Source: Usnea hakonensis
Taxonomy: Eukaryota > Ascomycota > Lecanoromycetes > Lecanorales > Parmeliaceae
Reading direction: 5' to 3'
DNA: 64,000 nt
Assembly: GCA_013423325.1 (NCBI GenBank)
Contig: BLJB01000013.1
Span: 62,001 to 126,000, forward strand
The notes beneath the pieces are model-generated. The model ran no database searches. It was given only the letters and a program-made list of their open reading frames with translations, and had not been told where the DNA came from. The position numbers and the translations under genes are program-made. The first letter of the stretch is position 1. Each line of letters starts with the position of its first letter. Shown here one piece after another: positions 1 through 10,702 of this stretch.

Positions 1-1
1 A

Positions 2-511
2 TTCGTCGGGTCCCAAGCAGCATTGAAAAGACACAGGCAATCGCTAAGGACTCTGAAGCTACTTGCCAAACCCGGTCCCGAATACTCGGCAGATGAAGAC
101 AGTGACCCAGTCTATCCTGAATTTTATTGCGCGGCATTCCTCGCTCAGTCCTCCCTCGCCCATATTGAATTCATCGACACTTGGATGTCCATCTACGAGC
201 AACTGCCCCGCACCATTCAAACTGTAACCTGGCGCCTCGACGAATCGGCCCGGCCACCAAACGTGGCCACGTCCGTTGCCCGGATCAAGAAGATGGTCAG
301 CCACGCCATCCAGGTGCGGGGAAGTCCGTGGGATCCCCGACTTCCGTTCTTGAGGCGCATCGTGATTTATCTCGACGGGTTTTTCCCATCGGCGGAAATC
401 AGGCATCCGGCGCATCCTTCAAATGAGATTTTGCAGGCGGCGAGGGCGAAGTTGGGGGGTTTAGGGATTCGATTGGATTGGAAGGGGTGGGAGGGTGTTC
501 CTAATTTTTGA
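2..511 (+). CDS. C-terminal fragment of an unrecognised protein
   Basis: The frame is open to the left edge of the window and ends at a TGA at 509-511, leaving about 169 residues. The start lies outside; the first usable codon inside is a TTG, not an ATG. The visible part begins with a short leucine-rich stretch (SLRTLKLLAK) and has hydrophobic segments spaced like the end of an F-box/leucine-rich fungal protein, but no F-box is visible and I do not recognise the family. Third codon positions are C/G-rich, as expected of a real gene. It is followed by 617 bp without a gene and then the convergent 3' end of the nucleotidase-like gene. Confidence 0.5.
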   Translation, partial: FVGSQAALKRHRQSLRTLKLLAKPGPEYSADEDSDPVYPEFYCAAFLAQSSLAHIEFIDTWMSIYEQLPRTIQTVTWRLDESARPPNVATSVARIKKMVSHAIQVRGSPWDPRLPFLRRIVIYLDGFFPSAEIRHPAHPSNEILQAARAKLGGLGIRLDWKGWEGVPNF

Positions 512-1128
512 TATAGCTGGTGCATGGATCCTATGGTGCTGAGGGGCAGCAATGGAACTGTCGGATTAGATTCATCTGTCAACATTCAGCAGCACAAGAC
601 TAATGTCACGGCTCCTGGATGTGACACGGAGCTCTCCCCTTTGTGACGCAGCAAACAGTGTCTTGCCGGTTCAGGGGTGAAAACAGAACTCTCCCTTTCT
701 GACGCTGCAAAAAGCGTCTTGCCATTCCGGCGGGTGAGACGAAACTTTCTGTTTCTGACGCAGCACCTTCAGTATTTCAATGCCTTGACCTGATGTTACC
801 GTGATATCACCACTATTGGACGTGCATTATCATCAAGCATTCTTTGAGCGACTTTGAGCGACCTGGCATCGATTTCTTTAGCGAGCATTTGGGGTTGAGA
901 GGTCAGCGAGCATTACAACATAATCACCCTAGCGGTGGGCACAAGATAAAGGTTGGGAGGGTTTGTCGAACGGTATTATTTCAGAGCATCGTAAATACGT
1001 CGTCACGCGAGCAGGAAATGCGGAGTCGGTATTCCCCTTGGATTCAACGCTAGCCTATGAAGTCATTCATCCATCCGTCCTAGCGGGTCCGATCCCTTTC
1101 CTCTTAAATATACTACACAGTCCTTTTC
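512..1128. other. Intergenic region between two convergent 3' ends
   Basis: No gene is supported here. It holds an imperfect tandem repeat at 631-765 (listed separately); the remaining short open frames lack coding character. Confidence 0.5.
631..765. repeat. Imperfect tandem repeat, period about 57 bp, 2.3 copies
   Basis: Three copies start at 631, 688 and 744. Each carries a pyrimidine-rich start followed by TGACGC-GC, and the first two also share AGNGTCTTGCC and a GGGTGA block. Copies differ by scattered substitutions and 1-bp gaps, so the repeat is old. It is not part of a recognised reading frame. Confidence 0.7.
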
Positions 1129-3055
1129 TTAACACTTCCAGTGCTCCTGTACCCATTGAGCAATCAAGCCAGTCATGTCCCGTCCTCTCACATAAACATC
1201 CGTGTCTCCTTCTGCATAATCCGTGCCCAAAAACTTCAGTGCCAGCAGCATGTAGCTTTCGATAAAGTCCATGTAGACTAGATCCACTGATACCGGGTCG
1301 GCGGAATCGTTCGGGTCTGCCGTCGCTCCCGGGGGGAAACCGACACGGGACTCGAGAGCGTTTGGGACACGGTAGAATTGGATGGGGGAATGAATGGTGT
1401 CGTCACCATCGGAGCCTGCATCGTCGGTCGTGGTATAGCCGGGTGTGAGCTCGACATCACGGTCAGGCTCGCGGTCTTTTCCTAACGGCGTCTGCTCGCT
1501 GGGGAGAAAGACTTGCTCGTTTGCAAGGTGATTGCTTGCTAGAACCGAACGTGCAGGCTCTTTAGAGGCAAGGGACTGCGAGGCAGGCCAGAGTTGCGGC
1601 ACCTCTTGATTGATTATCTGGAGTAGCCGTTTTGCAACGCTGAATGGCACATCCTTGATGTAGCGGAAGCCACCAGTGAATGGGCTGACCGAATAGGTGG
1701 TGTCAACCGTGAACGGCCCTTTGAAGATGTCGAATCGCAGGGCGCCGGTGTTCGTGAAGACCATCCGTGGCACATCGCCTCTGTCAACGTCAAAGACCAT
1801 GTCTGGCAGCACCTCATCTTGCAACCAAGAGAAGATGCTGTTTTCACTCGGGTATGGAGCTCGGTTGGTCCAGTAGTCCCTCGGAGCGCAGCCGTAAGCC
1901 TTGTCGAGCGTCAGAGATTTGCGATCTGCAGCGATCATGGAGGACACATTACGGCCGTGCTCGGTAGGGAAGGTGGTAGCGTTGAGACCAGTGTGATGAT
2001 GAAAAGAAAACAGGTTGTTGTCGATGTAGCGGCGGGAGAAGGTTGGTGAAGCCAGTGCAGCTACATGAGGTGCCGCAGCATCGATGGATTTTGAGTTGGA
2101 TTTTCCACCAGTAGGGATGCCAGTGACGGTCATGAAGCCAATGGTTTCCATGTAGCGGCCGCTTTCCAGCGCGTAGGCCTTGCTATCGTATTTGGCGTAA
2201 TCCCGAATATGGGTATGACCGCCGAAAAATTGAATAGCGACATCCCATTGCTGTTCTCGGATTGCCTTGAAGATACTGGCGAACTCCTGGGTGCGTAGCG
2301 GGACATGGCCAGCCACGAGGAAAAGGTCGACCTCCCTATCTCGTATGGCTTCCTGAAACCATTTCTCCTTGATGGTGTCTTGCACCCTCTGGACGATGGT
2401 GTTGTTCGAATTACCTCTGAAATTGAAGAGGAAGCCAAAGGCTAGGACGCGGATGCCCTGGTTCTTCGTGGTGAACTTCTTGAATCGTTGAGCTAAAGGC
2501 CGTCGTTGTCCAGTCTTGGGATCAATGATGTCGAGGTTTGACGCAAGATAGTTGCCGTGGGAAACGGGTACAGTCTCATAATACTCATGCTCGGACGAGC
2601 TGTTCTTGTAAAGCTCATGGTTTCCCGCGCATATGACATCAACGGCCTGCTCTCCGAACAGCTTCAGGGTGTATTTTCCTTTTGGCTTTGAGGCATCGTA
2701 GAGGCCGTTGCCCTCTATCCTGTCTCCAGTATCCACAAGGAGGAGATCTACGCCTTGTGCATCCGCTTTCTCGTGCAGTCTTTCTGCAAACGAAACATAG
2801 TCACCCCAATCTGCGCTAAATGAGGGTCTGCTTTGAGATCAGCGAAAGCTTCAATTCCTTCTGAAAAGTCGAATCCCACTCTTGTAGATGCCCAGCATGC
2901 CAGCCGTGAGTATCTGTCGTGTGTAAGAAGTTGAGTTGGCCCCAGGGTAGCTCTCTCAGCGGCGCCGAGACTGGGGGAGCAGCTGAGGGTTGAGCTGCGA
3001 GGACAACGTTTGGTATGGCCAGAGCCAAAGCTCCGTATCGAACCTTCAACAACAT
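1129..3055 (-). CDS. Secreted or vacuolar 5'-nucleotidase-like metallophosphoesterase (YHR202W-like)
   Basis: Two exons, 3055-2880 and 2827-1129, with a 52-bp intron (donor GTGGGA, acceptor GCAG), give 624 residues. The ATG is followed by a hydrophobic signal peptide ending near AQPSAAPP. The calcineurin-like metal-binding motifs appear in order: HTTDTHGW, DTGDRIEG, AGNHE, VAGHVP and GGHTH. A long C-terminal part follows, as in 5'-nucleotidase and YHR202W-type proteins. Family knowledge suggests a two-metal phosphohydrolase of nucleotides or related phosphoesters outside the cytosol; the substrate cannot be read from the sequence. It starts 244 bp from the divergent GatA gene. The first exon is needed because the first metal motif (D-T-H) lies in it. 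Confidence 0.88.
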
Positions 3056-3299
3056 TGAGGGTTCTGGTCTGATAATCTCATGGTAGGCTCTTGTGGATCA
3101 AGGTCCAGGTCCAATGAATAAGATAGCCTTCAGACCAGCTGATGGAGATCCTGGGACCGCGATTCGCGAGGGCTTGTACGAGGGTAGGCACCTACCTAAT
3201 GTGACAACGGAACATCTTTTTTCCTCTTTTAATTCCTCTGTGGTCGACCGAGCGACCCGCACAGCGCAGCACAACATTGATGCCCCCAGAGCACGGTAT

Positions 3300-5011
3300 A
3301 TGTCGCTGCTGCGAAGGGCTGCGAAGTATTTCGCCAATCAGGACATTCACAAGTCCCGGAATGCTTTCGTTCGTCCCTACGACAAAGATACTGTGGTCCA
3401 GCAACATACTGGGATTCTACGGGACACGGACAGACGACGAGATGAAGGTACGTCCACTTGTGACAATTTGGGCAAAGCAGCTCTGACTACTCTCATAGGT
3501 AAAAAAAAGTCGGCAATTGATGGCTACTTGATAGCTTTGAAGGACAACATATGCACTTCCGATGGGCCTACGACGTGTGCGTCGGCAATTCTGAAATGCT
3601 TCCACAGCCCATATCAGGCCACGGTGGTCGAAAAGCTTGAACAAGCGGGGGCGTTGATAATTGGAAAGACTAATCTAGATGAGTTCGGTATGGGGTATGC
3701 TGTCAATTAATTTCGTGGCTGCAACACTTAGTTTGACATATGACATAGGTCCAACTCTCTAAATTCGATCTATGGTGCTGTCCAAAACATCTATACCCAA
3801 GATGGAGATACACTATCAGCTGGCGGAAGCTCTGGTGGCAGTGCTGTAGCCGTTGCTACTGAGCAATGTGATGTGTGAGTCGTGAATTTCGGACTGCAGA
3901 ACTCTGGCTTATTGGAGAAGTGCATTGGGCACAGACACCGGAGGGTCCGTACGCCTCCCAGCTGCATATACGGGTAGTACAGGCTTCAAGCCTTCGTATG
4001 GAGTTGTGTCGCGATGGGGTGTCGTGGCATATGCAAACTCCCTTGACACTGTTGGGATACTAGCCAAGGATAGCTCCATGGTAGGAAGAGTCTTCGGTAA
4101 GTCGGCTCCTGTCTCTTCCCTGATCTTGTCTGACGAGGGGCGCAGATACAATTAAAGGGTATGACTCTCGAGACCCTACCTCCATACCAGTGAGCACACG
4201 ATCCAGTATTGCGCAACTGTTGGTTGAACGCAAAGCAAAGCGAGGCTGGGGTGGTGGCAGACCTTCAGTGCGCATCGGAGTACCAATGGAATACAATACC
4301 GCAGAGCTCCAACCAGAGGTAAGAAGTGCCTGGGTAGATACACTGCTAGGGCTACGGAACCAGGGTCATACAATCCATATGTTGTCATTGCCCGCTACCA
4401 AGATCGCTCTCTCAGCGTATTATGTTATAGCATCAGCCGAAGCCTCTTCCAATCTCGCCAAGTATGATGGCGTCCGTTACGGTAACAAACCCTCAGCCAT
4501 GGAGCGGGCAGATAACGTTTTATTTGCCTCTACACGAGGCTCTGGTCTTGGAGAAGAGGCAAAGAGAAGAATTCTACTTGGTTCTTATAGCTTAAGTGCC
4601 GCAGCCATCGACAATTACTTTAGAAAAGCCCAAAAGCTACGCAGACTGGTTCAGACGGACTTCAATAATGTCTTCGCGTTGGATCATCCCCTTCTAAAAC
4701 GCCAAGATGAGACTGGGAATGAACCAAAAGTGGATGTCATCTTGACCCCCACAGCACAATCACTACCTCCAAAGCTTGGCTCCCTCAAGGACAGAACTTC
4801 CATAGACTCTTATAGTGCTGATTTTCTTACCGTGCCGGCAAGTCTTGCAGGAGTCCCTGCTATGAGTCTACCAGTGCCAGTCCGAGGACAGCATGGTGCT
4901 GATCAGACCGCGCCAACTTCGGTCGGAGTACAGATTATTGCGCAATACGGCGACGAGGAGATGGTGTTTTTAATGGCTCAGTCTATTGAATCATTGAGGG
5001 CGAAGATTTAG
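3300..5011 (+). CDS. HER2: Mitochondrial glutamyl-tRNA(Gln) amidotransferase subunit A
   Basis: Five exons (3300-3447, 3499-3694, 3749-3874, 3921-4096, 4146-5011) give 503 residues; all junctions keep frame. GatA is the amidase subunit that makes Gln-tRNA(Gln) from Glu-tRNA(Gln) in mitochondria, with GatB and GatF/C-type partners. The amidase-signature triad is visible: Lys in ALKDNICT, Ser in GGSSGGSAVAVAT and the nucleophile Ser in GTDTGGSVR. The chosen ATG (MSLLRRAAKYFA) gives a basic, amphipathic start that fits mitochondrial import. The frame is open further upstream to 3093, but that stretch lacks a supported start. The intron ending at 3920 uses an AAG acceptor. The family is certain; the start is probable. 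Confidence 0.93.
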
Positions 5012-5388
5012 TGAATTGATGTTCTGATCTATTGAGGCTATTGAGCAATACCAATTTTCCGCAAATAGTGCATTATATTTCTTTCGGACCTATTGATGCT
5101 ATTGAACAATACCATTTTTTGCAAAAAGTGCTTTATATTTGCTATATAAACCTCAAGCTTTCCTGTCTTTCCTTTCTTCTTTCAAACATCTCTGTTCTAC
5201 AAACTCAAGCACAGAAGCACAAACATATTATGACCCCCAATCAAAGCTTCCACTAGACATACTCTATCTCTATCAATCCTTCCATACATACAAGCATATC
5301 TCAACAGCGTCAGCACCTGGCAACACAAGCACCGAACATACACATTATCTCCCCAGAACCCCATAATACAAGACAATCTGCTTCGGCC
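5012..5388 (+). promoter_or_regulatory. Promoter and leader of the 5389 gene, with a TATA box
   Basis: Between the GatA stop and the next ATG lies a TATATAAA box at 5143-5150. A CT-rich tract (about 5157-5190) follows, the usual layout of a fungal core promoter, and then an A/C-rich leader of roughly 200 nt. Just upstream of the TATA box is a 61-bp tandem duplication (listed separately). The transcription start is not known. Confidence 0.5.
5026..5142. repeat. Tandem duplication, period 61 bp, two copies, ending at a TATA box
   Basis: Copy one starts at 5026 (GATCTATTGAGGCTATTGAG) and copy two at 5087 (GACCTATTGATGCTATTGAA). Both continue through CAATACCA, a TTTT-rich block, GCAAA and TATATTT. 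They differ at a minority of positions. Confidence 0.75.
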
Positions 5389-6243
5389 ATGGCTATATCA
5401 AAGACTCGCGCGGCTCACCTTTGCACGAGCATCGCATGCCATCAAGCAGAGACAGACAACTGCAGGCGATCACGGACCCAAGCACGACTATCCGATCCCA
5501 ACTACCTCCGCGTCCCAGATTCAGTCTGGAACCGCATTCATTACAACAACAAGATAGACAAAGACTACATGGCGGCTGGGGAGAACACGCTCACAACCGC
5601 CCTGGCCGCAGACACAACCTCATCTCCTATGATTGGGCTCATAAAAGTGTAAGTGCCTCTGCTGTTTCTAGGGGGTCTAGTCATCCGATGCCTTGACGAA
5701 ATGTGAAGAGCAATGCTTACTCCCGAGTGTTGCAGCCACAAATGTTTCTGGGACAGAAGCCTCGAGACGAAAACCCGCAACGACACCTATCGCTATAGAG
5801 TCCTAGACTCAGCCGCGAGCGACGCAACTCTAGGCGACGATCTCGATCCTGAAGACGATATCAAAAAGATTAAAATCCTCTACGTCTCATTAGGCTTCAA
5901 AGATCACAGTGAGTACCCTCGCAAAAACCCTCTTGCACAATCCTAGCTAGTCGGATTGAATCAAAAAGAACGAGACTCTGACTCCCTCACCTCTCTCTCA
6001 GTCATTCTGCTCCTGCGACGACTCTGCCCGGACGTGAACATGGATGCCATCGGAACCAAAGACGGATGGAGGCAGTACCTTGCCCCTTCCATTAGACAGG
6101 GTTTCACCCAGATCAAACAGAGCACCACATATGGCTGGGCCCCTGTCACGTCCCGCAAGAAGAGGCGCACAACTACCACCACCCGCCGCCGCCGCCGCCG
6201 AGCTCCCACCGCCTCGTCTCGGTCCAAGAAGTCGTCGGATTAG
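5389..6243 (+). CDS. Hypothetical protein with a basic, nuclear-type C-terminus
   Basis: Three exons (5389-5648, 5736-5908, 6002-6243) give 224 residues. I do not recognise the family. The frame was chosen because its third positions are strongly C-rich, unlike the competing frame starting at 5421. The middle exon has an acidic patch (DDLDPEDDIKK) followed by a hydrophobic region. The tail is very basic, with RKKRR, a run of five Thr, a run of six Arg (CGC/CGG codons) and SRSKKSSD, which looks like a nuclear or nucleic-acid-binding tail. Introns are 87 and 93 bp, longer than most here, with GTAAGT and GTGAGT donors. A TATA box lies about 240 bp upstream. The gene is probable; no function is proposed. 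Confidence 0.6.
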
Positions 6244-7012
6244 GGATAGCGCTAGGTAGTTGCGCTACGGAGATGGGTCGTCTCATAACTCTTGCGATTG
6301 ATTGGCGCTGAAATTGTCGAAGGAGCCTTCCTGACAAGGATTATGTGTACAGCATAGTGGAAATTTGGTTGTGGCATGCATGGCGAAGTCATTGGATATC
6401 GAACGCATGGTCAGGAGGTCGTTACGACCGTTCCGTGGGACGATTGGCTTTCTCTTTTCGCATAGCGCGGGTTTTGTACCATAGTTGAGGGAATATTCAT
6501 CCTATTCATACATACGTATTGGCACGTCTGAAAAAATGACACTTCTGTTTTGACATCGTGTAAACAAAAACACAGTTTCTTAAGAGACTGATCGTGTTGT
6601 AACAATGACGATTTACCCTGCAAAGTATCTTTCGAGACCGATGACCCTGCTTCCGAGGCTCTGTGACCTGGAGCAGATTACCGACGGCTGTATACCGAAT
6701 CTAGATCGCGAGCCCGCTGTTGACAACAATCGTGGCGCTCAAAGCATCGAAAGCAGAATTTCTCAATGTCCAATATTAGTAATCTTAAAAGAATCTGGTC
6801 GAATCCCTTGAAGACGTGAATTGCTCAAACCCGTAGCGCAGACAAGGCGATAAGCCTATCTTTCTGCTTTTTTGCGCTGTCGAGGTGTGCTCGTCGGTGG
6901 GGGCTCCGTCCTTCAACACAATGCGAACCCTGCTTCCATGTCCCCGCTCACACCTCATTTTCACTTGTGCCCCTCACTGTTACGGGATCGGTGCATGAAA
7001 GCTCGTGTGCTC
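6244..7012. other. Intergenic region between convergent genes
   Basis: About 770 bp separate the 3' ends of the 5389 gene and the zinc-finger gene. A 68-codon frame at 6605-6811 (+) begins with ATG but shows no family resemblance or codon bias. I see nothing else. Confidence 0.4.
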
Positions 7013-8057
7013 TTAGTATCTACCAGGACATCCTTCCCAACACCCAGTAGGCCGTCTCGGGTCATAGTCCCCCCACTCGCCATCACTTTCCACCTCGACC
7101 GGCTCACCCGCGACCTTCCATCCTTCCACCTTTGGCGGCTGCAGATTCGGCATCTGCTTCTTCTTCTCACCCATCTCGCCGTCGTCGTCGTCGTTGTCAT
7201 CAGCGCTCCCAAAAGCATTTTTGAACCCACCTTTCTTGAAGCCTGTGGGTTTCGTAGTGGCGTCGGCAGAAGGGAGAGATACGGGCTTGATGGTGATGCC
7301 GCCGGCTTTTTCGTCGGCTCGACGTTCGGCTTTGCGGGCTTTGACGGCCGCGAGGGGATCGCGAGACATTTGTTTCATTTCTTTGAGACGCTGAAGCGGG
7401 GAGATGTGCTTAGTATACATGTTGTGTGCAGGATTGGTGGATATATGAGAGAATGTGTGCTCTTATGAGAGACTACGTATTTAAGCATAGCATGGAGACT
7501 GCGTAAAGAAATATATACAGTATCTCGCTCTTCAGATTTACGGATGCGTCGCTGACTCGCAGTGTTCAAACGACATGAAACGATATCCATGAGCACGATA
7601 ACGCTCATGCACTCTGTAAGGTGGAAAAGGATATATAAATACCTTCTTATGCTGGTGATCATAACTCCCCTCATGTGCCTCAAATTCGTTAATCCGGCTG
7701 TACCCCTTTTGGCAGAGCTCACAATAGAAAGACTTGCGGGCTTCGCGCGCAGACTCTGTCTATACAAACTATCAGAGACGCGGGACTGCTAACACATACG
7801 AGGTATTGCGACATATACATGCAGCAGATGTTCAAGGACAGGGAGACATAGGATGCGCAATGAACCATTGCTTCAACATTGGGATTTTTGCGTAGAGACC
7901 TTCAAGAAGTTCAGGCGAAAAGATGAGGAAAGCGGATTTGCATACCTTGGGAGCTGGGTTGGTGGACCACGGCTGTAACAGAAGAATCAACATGAGTGAA
8001 TTTTGAGGCGAATTGATCCTGCGATTGGTGGATGGCAATCAGACTTACAGGTGGCAT
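7013..8057 (-). CDS. Small C2H2 zinc-finger protein (GPATCH8/ZNF804-type finger)
   Basis: Four exons, all in phase 0 (8057-8049, 7972-7946, 7759-7643, 7390-7013), give 176 residues. The first exon encodes only MPP. Exon 3 carries a single finger, YCELCQKGYSRINEFEAH with the second His five residues on (C-x2-C-x12-H-x5-H), followed by SYDHQHKK. The sequence then runs on in exon 4 as RLKEMKQMSRDP. This finger plus the following K/R helix is the type seen in GPATCH8/ZNF804 proteins, linked to RNA processing. The C-terminal half has an Asp run (DDNDDDD, from GTC repeats on the + strand) and ends DPRRPTGCWEGCPGRY. The 186- and 252-bp introns are unusually long for this window; the latter has a TACTAAG branch motif. 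The long + strand frame at 6872-7468 is its antisense shadow. Confidence 0.82.
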
Positions 8058-8659
8058 AGTTGCTACGTGATTTTTACTATAAAAGAAGTGGAGATGGAGA
8101 TGGAGATGGAGATGGAGATGGAGATGGAGCTCTCTCTATAAAATGTGCATACAAACTAGGGCCAGGGGGGGTTGTTGTGTTGGAAAACGTGTGGTCTCTT
8201 AATAAATACATGGATTCTCATATCATGCGTACCAGTACCACCAATTATTATTGAATGGCAAGCCAGCAGGTCAAGTACTTATAACAATGCTGGTCTTCTA
8301 TCCTCTCCTACAAAATAAATGAATGAGTCCAGCGTCCAAAGTCTAAAGAAGTCCCTTTTTACCCCGTATTCTCATAAGTCATCATTCACCACGTACTGGC
8401 CCCTACACTGGACCATCTATGAACACTGATACGGCTTGTCTTCATACCGCGCAGCACGATACTTCCTCCGGCATTATATCCAGTAGATACAACGAAGAAA
8501 GATTGCTATGCATTCATCCTTACAAGTATCGACCCAAACCATCCCAACGCTACCACTCTTCTAGAGGACCACAGACCACCACCAATCGACGAACCGATCG
8601 CCATGCTAAATGAGCGTTGCGTGTCCAACCCGCCGGAAAGTATGCATTGTTGAAGCGCA
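8058..8659. other. Upstream region of the zinc-finger gene, with a hexanucleotide repeat
   Basis: About 600 bp between the zinc-finger gene start and the SRPK stop. It holds the TGGAGA microsatellite at 8089-8129; no gene is supported. Confidence 0.4.
8089..8129. repeat. TGGAGA hexanucleotide microsatellite, about 6.8 copies
   Basis: Perfect TGGAGA repeat, 31 bp upstream of the zinc-finger start codon (on the minus strand it reads TCTCCA). It would lie in the promoter or 5' leader of that gene. Confidence 0.9.
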
Positions 8660-10702
8660 TCATCGCTTCTTGACCTCCGTGGCCCACCCTTCGATCCCTT
8701 CTCCTTTGCTTCCTACCGCTATGTTGAGATTGACATGTTCCATTCCCTTGGTGTCTGCTAAGAATTGACTCGCGCTCATGCCTCCCGCATTCGCCCTATC
8801 CACCGGCAGTAAAGCCAACATGGGGATCAAGAATTTGGCAATGCTTTCTGCTTCCTCTTTGCTGAAGTGATACTTTTCTTTCAACACATCCGGCAATGCC
8901 CAGTGCCTCAAGCGGTGAATGTTGCGGAGTTCCCCCTTCCGAGAGAAGATTTCCTGAGACCATTTGCCATTCATGAAGAGCTGACGCGGAAAAACACCGA
9001 GGAGTTCGATTATTTGCGCAATATGGTCGTCGTCTTTTCCATACTTGGTACCAGATTGAGGGTCGAAGAGGTAATCTCCTGTAATTAATTCGAAAACCTA
9101 TGCCTGTCATTATAACGTATATTTGGCAGACAGCACATTGTCATACCATAGCAGACATACTCCAAACATCGGTACTTGCTCCCCATTTCGCGCCTAGAAT
9201 AACTTCTGGCGAGCGGTACTGTCGGGTTTGAATATCGTTTGTAAAATGGTGGCCAACCCAGCAAGCGTTTCCAAGGTCTGCAATCTTGACCGATATAGTG
9301 TCCAAAGCTCTCGCTGTATCATCTTGGCTTGTTTCCTTTGGAGAGGCAGATTTATTTAAGGAGATACCGGATATGGTTTGCGAAAGATTTTCACTGCATG
9401 TTCTATCAGCTCAGCCAAGTCGCACAGAATTGAATGCACACTCACGCGGTCTTCTCTTGGTGTTTTTCGTCATCGTCAACTGTTTTGGAAGGATTGGGAT
9501 CTGGAAGGCCGAGCATCTCTCGCATCGATTTCGGTGGTGTGGTGGAAACTAAAGCACAGCTCAATATTGATCGTTCTTGGGAGTAGCTGCATCATGAATG
9601 GGAGAAATACCTGGGCTCTCGCTCATCATTTGGTTCAGGCTACTATGTGATCCTGCCATGCCACTTGTGAATCGTAGATTGTCCAGATTGCTGAAACTCG
9701 CGTTGAGTGGACTCGGAAGAGGCTGACTGCCTGTGATGAGGGTTCTCCTTCTTCGGCGACCATTGCGATTGTCTTCCTTGTCGTCTGGTGTTGGTTCGCC
9801 TTTAACGAAAGTCTTGACGATCTGTTCCACATCGCCAATCTCGATCAGAACGTTCTCCGGCTTCAAGTCCGTATGTATGATGCCACATTCGCGATGAAGA
9901 TAGTCCAAGCCCAGTAAAACTTGCTTCGTAATCTGCTTGACGAGTGCCATGGGGATGCCTCGGTGATTCCAACGCTTAATGAGACCCAACAAATTCTCTC
10001 CCAAGACCTCGAACACCATGCATACGTGCGTTCCGTTTGGCCCTTTGTGCTCGAAGGAATCCAAGAGACTAACAACATGCTTTTTCCCGGGATGATTAGG
10101 ATTTGCTTGCACAATTTTGTTGAGTAATTTGATTTCATCAACAGCGGTTTCTGTGTAGTGAGCTGCTGATCGGACGACCTTTAATGCGACGTGCCTCCCA
10201 GTCTCGGTATCACGAGACAGCCAGACAGTCGAAAAGTGGCCCCATCCAAGCTTGCGTGTAACGATGTACCTCCCATCTTTGAAGGTTTCACCAACGCTCA
10301 CTGGATGATAACCGCCCTTACAATAATCTTCCGCATCTTCTTCTTCAGCTGTGACTTCTGTAGCATCATCACGAGAGGAGGAGGATGACGAAGAACGGCT
10401 TGGCTGGGGCTTGAGGTGAGACAATGGCGAAGTAGTACTGTTTGCACTGCGGGCCAAAGATTAGCGATGACGGACAGGGGTATAATTGCGCCTTTGTTGT
10501 TTCGTTACCTCGAGCTATTCATATTGGTAGCGCTCGGCGAACTGGCGTTGGCGTTCTGTTGATCCTCTGTTGTGATGATTGGCTTCAAATCTCCGCCTTT
10601 CCTCCTCTTCTTTCCTCCGTTACCATTTGCAGCATTATTTGCAGCAGTTACTGCTTGCTTCGCTTTGCTAATGGCGGCCTTCTTGATGTCACTGCCATTC
10701 AT
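8660..10702 (-). CDS. SKY1: SR-protein-specific protein kinase (SRPK; Sky1/Dsk1 type)
   Basis: Five exons (10702-10509, 10446-9611, 9548-9446, 9393-9147, 9097-8660) give 605 residues. The kinase motifs are those of SRPKs: KLGWGHFSTVWL for the nucleotide loop, HVALKVV for the catalytic Lys, HTDLKPENVL for the catalytic loop, ADLGNACW (DLG in place of DFG) and TRQYRSPEV for the activation segment. As in other SRPKs, a long non-conserved spacer (about residues 270-400, rich in Ser, Asn and Arg) splits the kinase fold between DLKPEN and DLG. The N-terminus is basic (KKRRKGG) and Ser-rich. Family knowledge: phosphorylation of RS-domain splicing and mRNA-export factors. Introns are 49-62 bp. The call is firm. 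Confidence 0.93.

Noticed and set aside
5421..5696. Alternative frame for the first exon of the 5389 gene
   Set aside because: The 5389 frame has far stronger C-ending codon use and joins in phase to the next exon through a canonical GCAG acceptor.
6872..7468. 198-codon plus-strand open frame
   Set aside because: It is antisense to the zinc-finger gene's last exon and intron; its Val run mirrors the Asp codons of the real gene.
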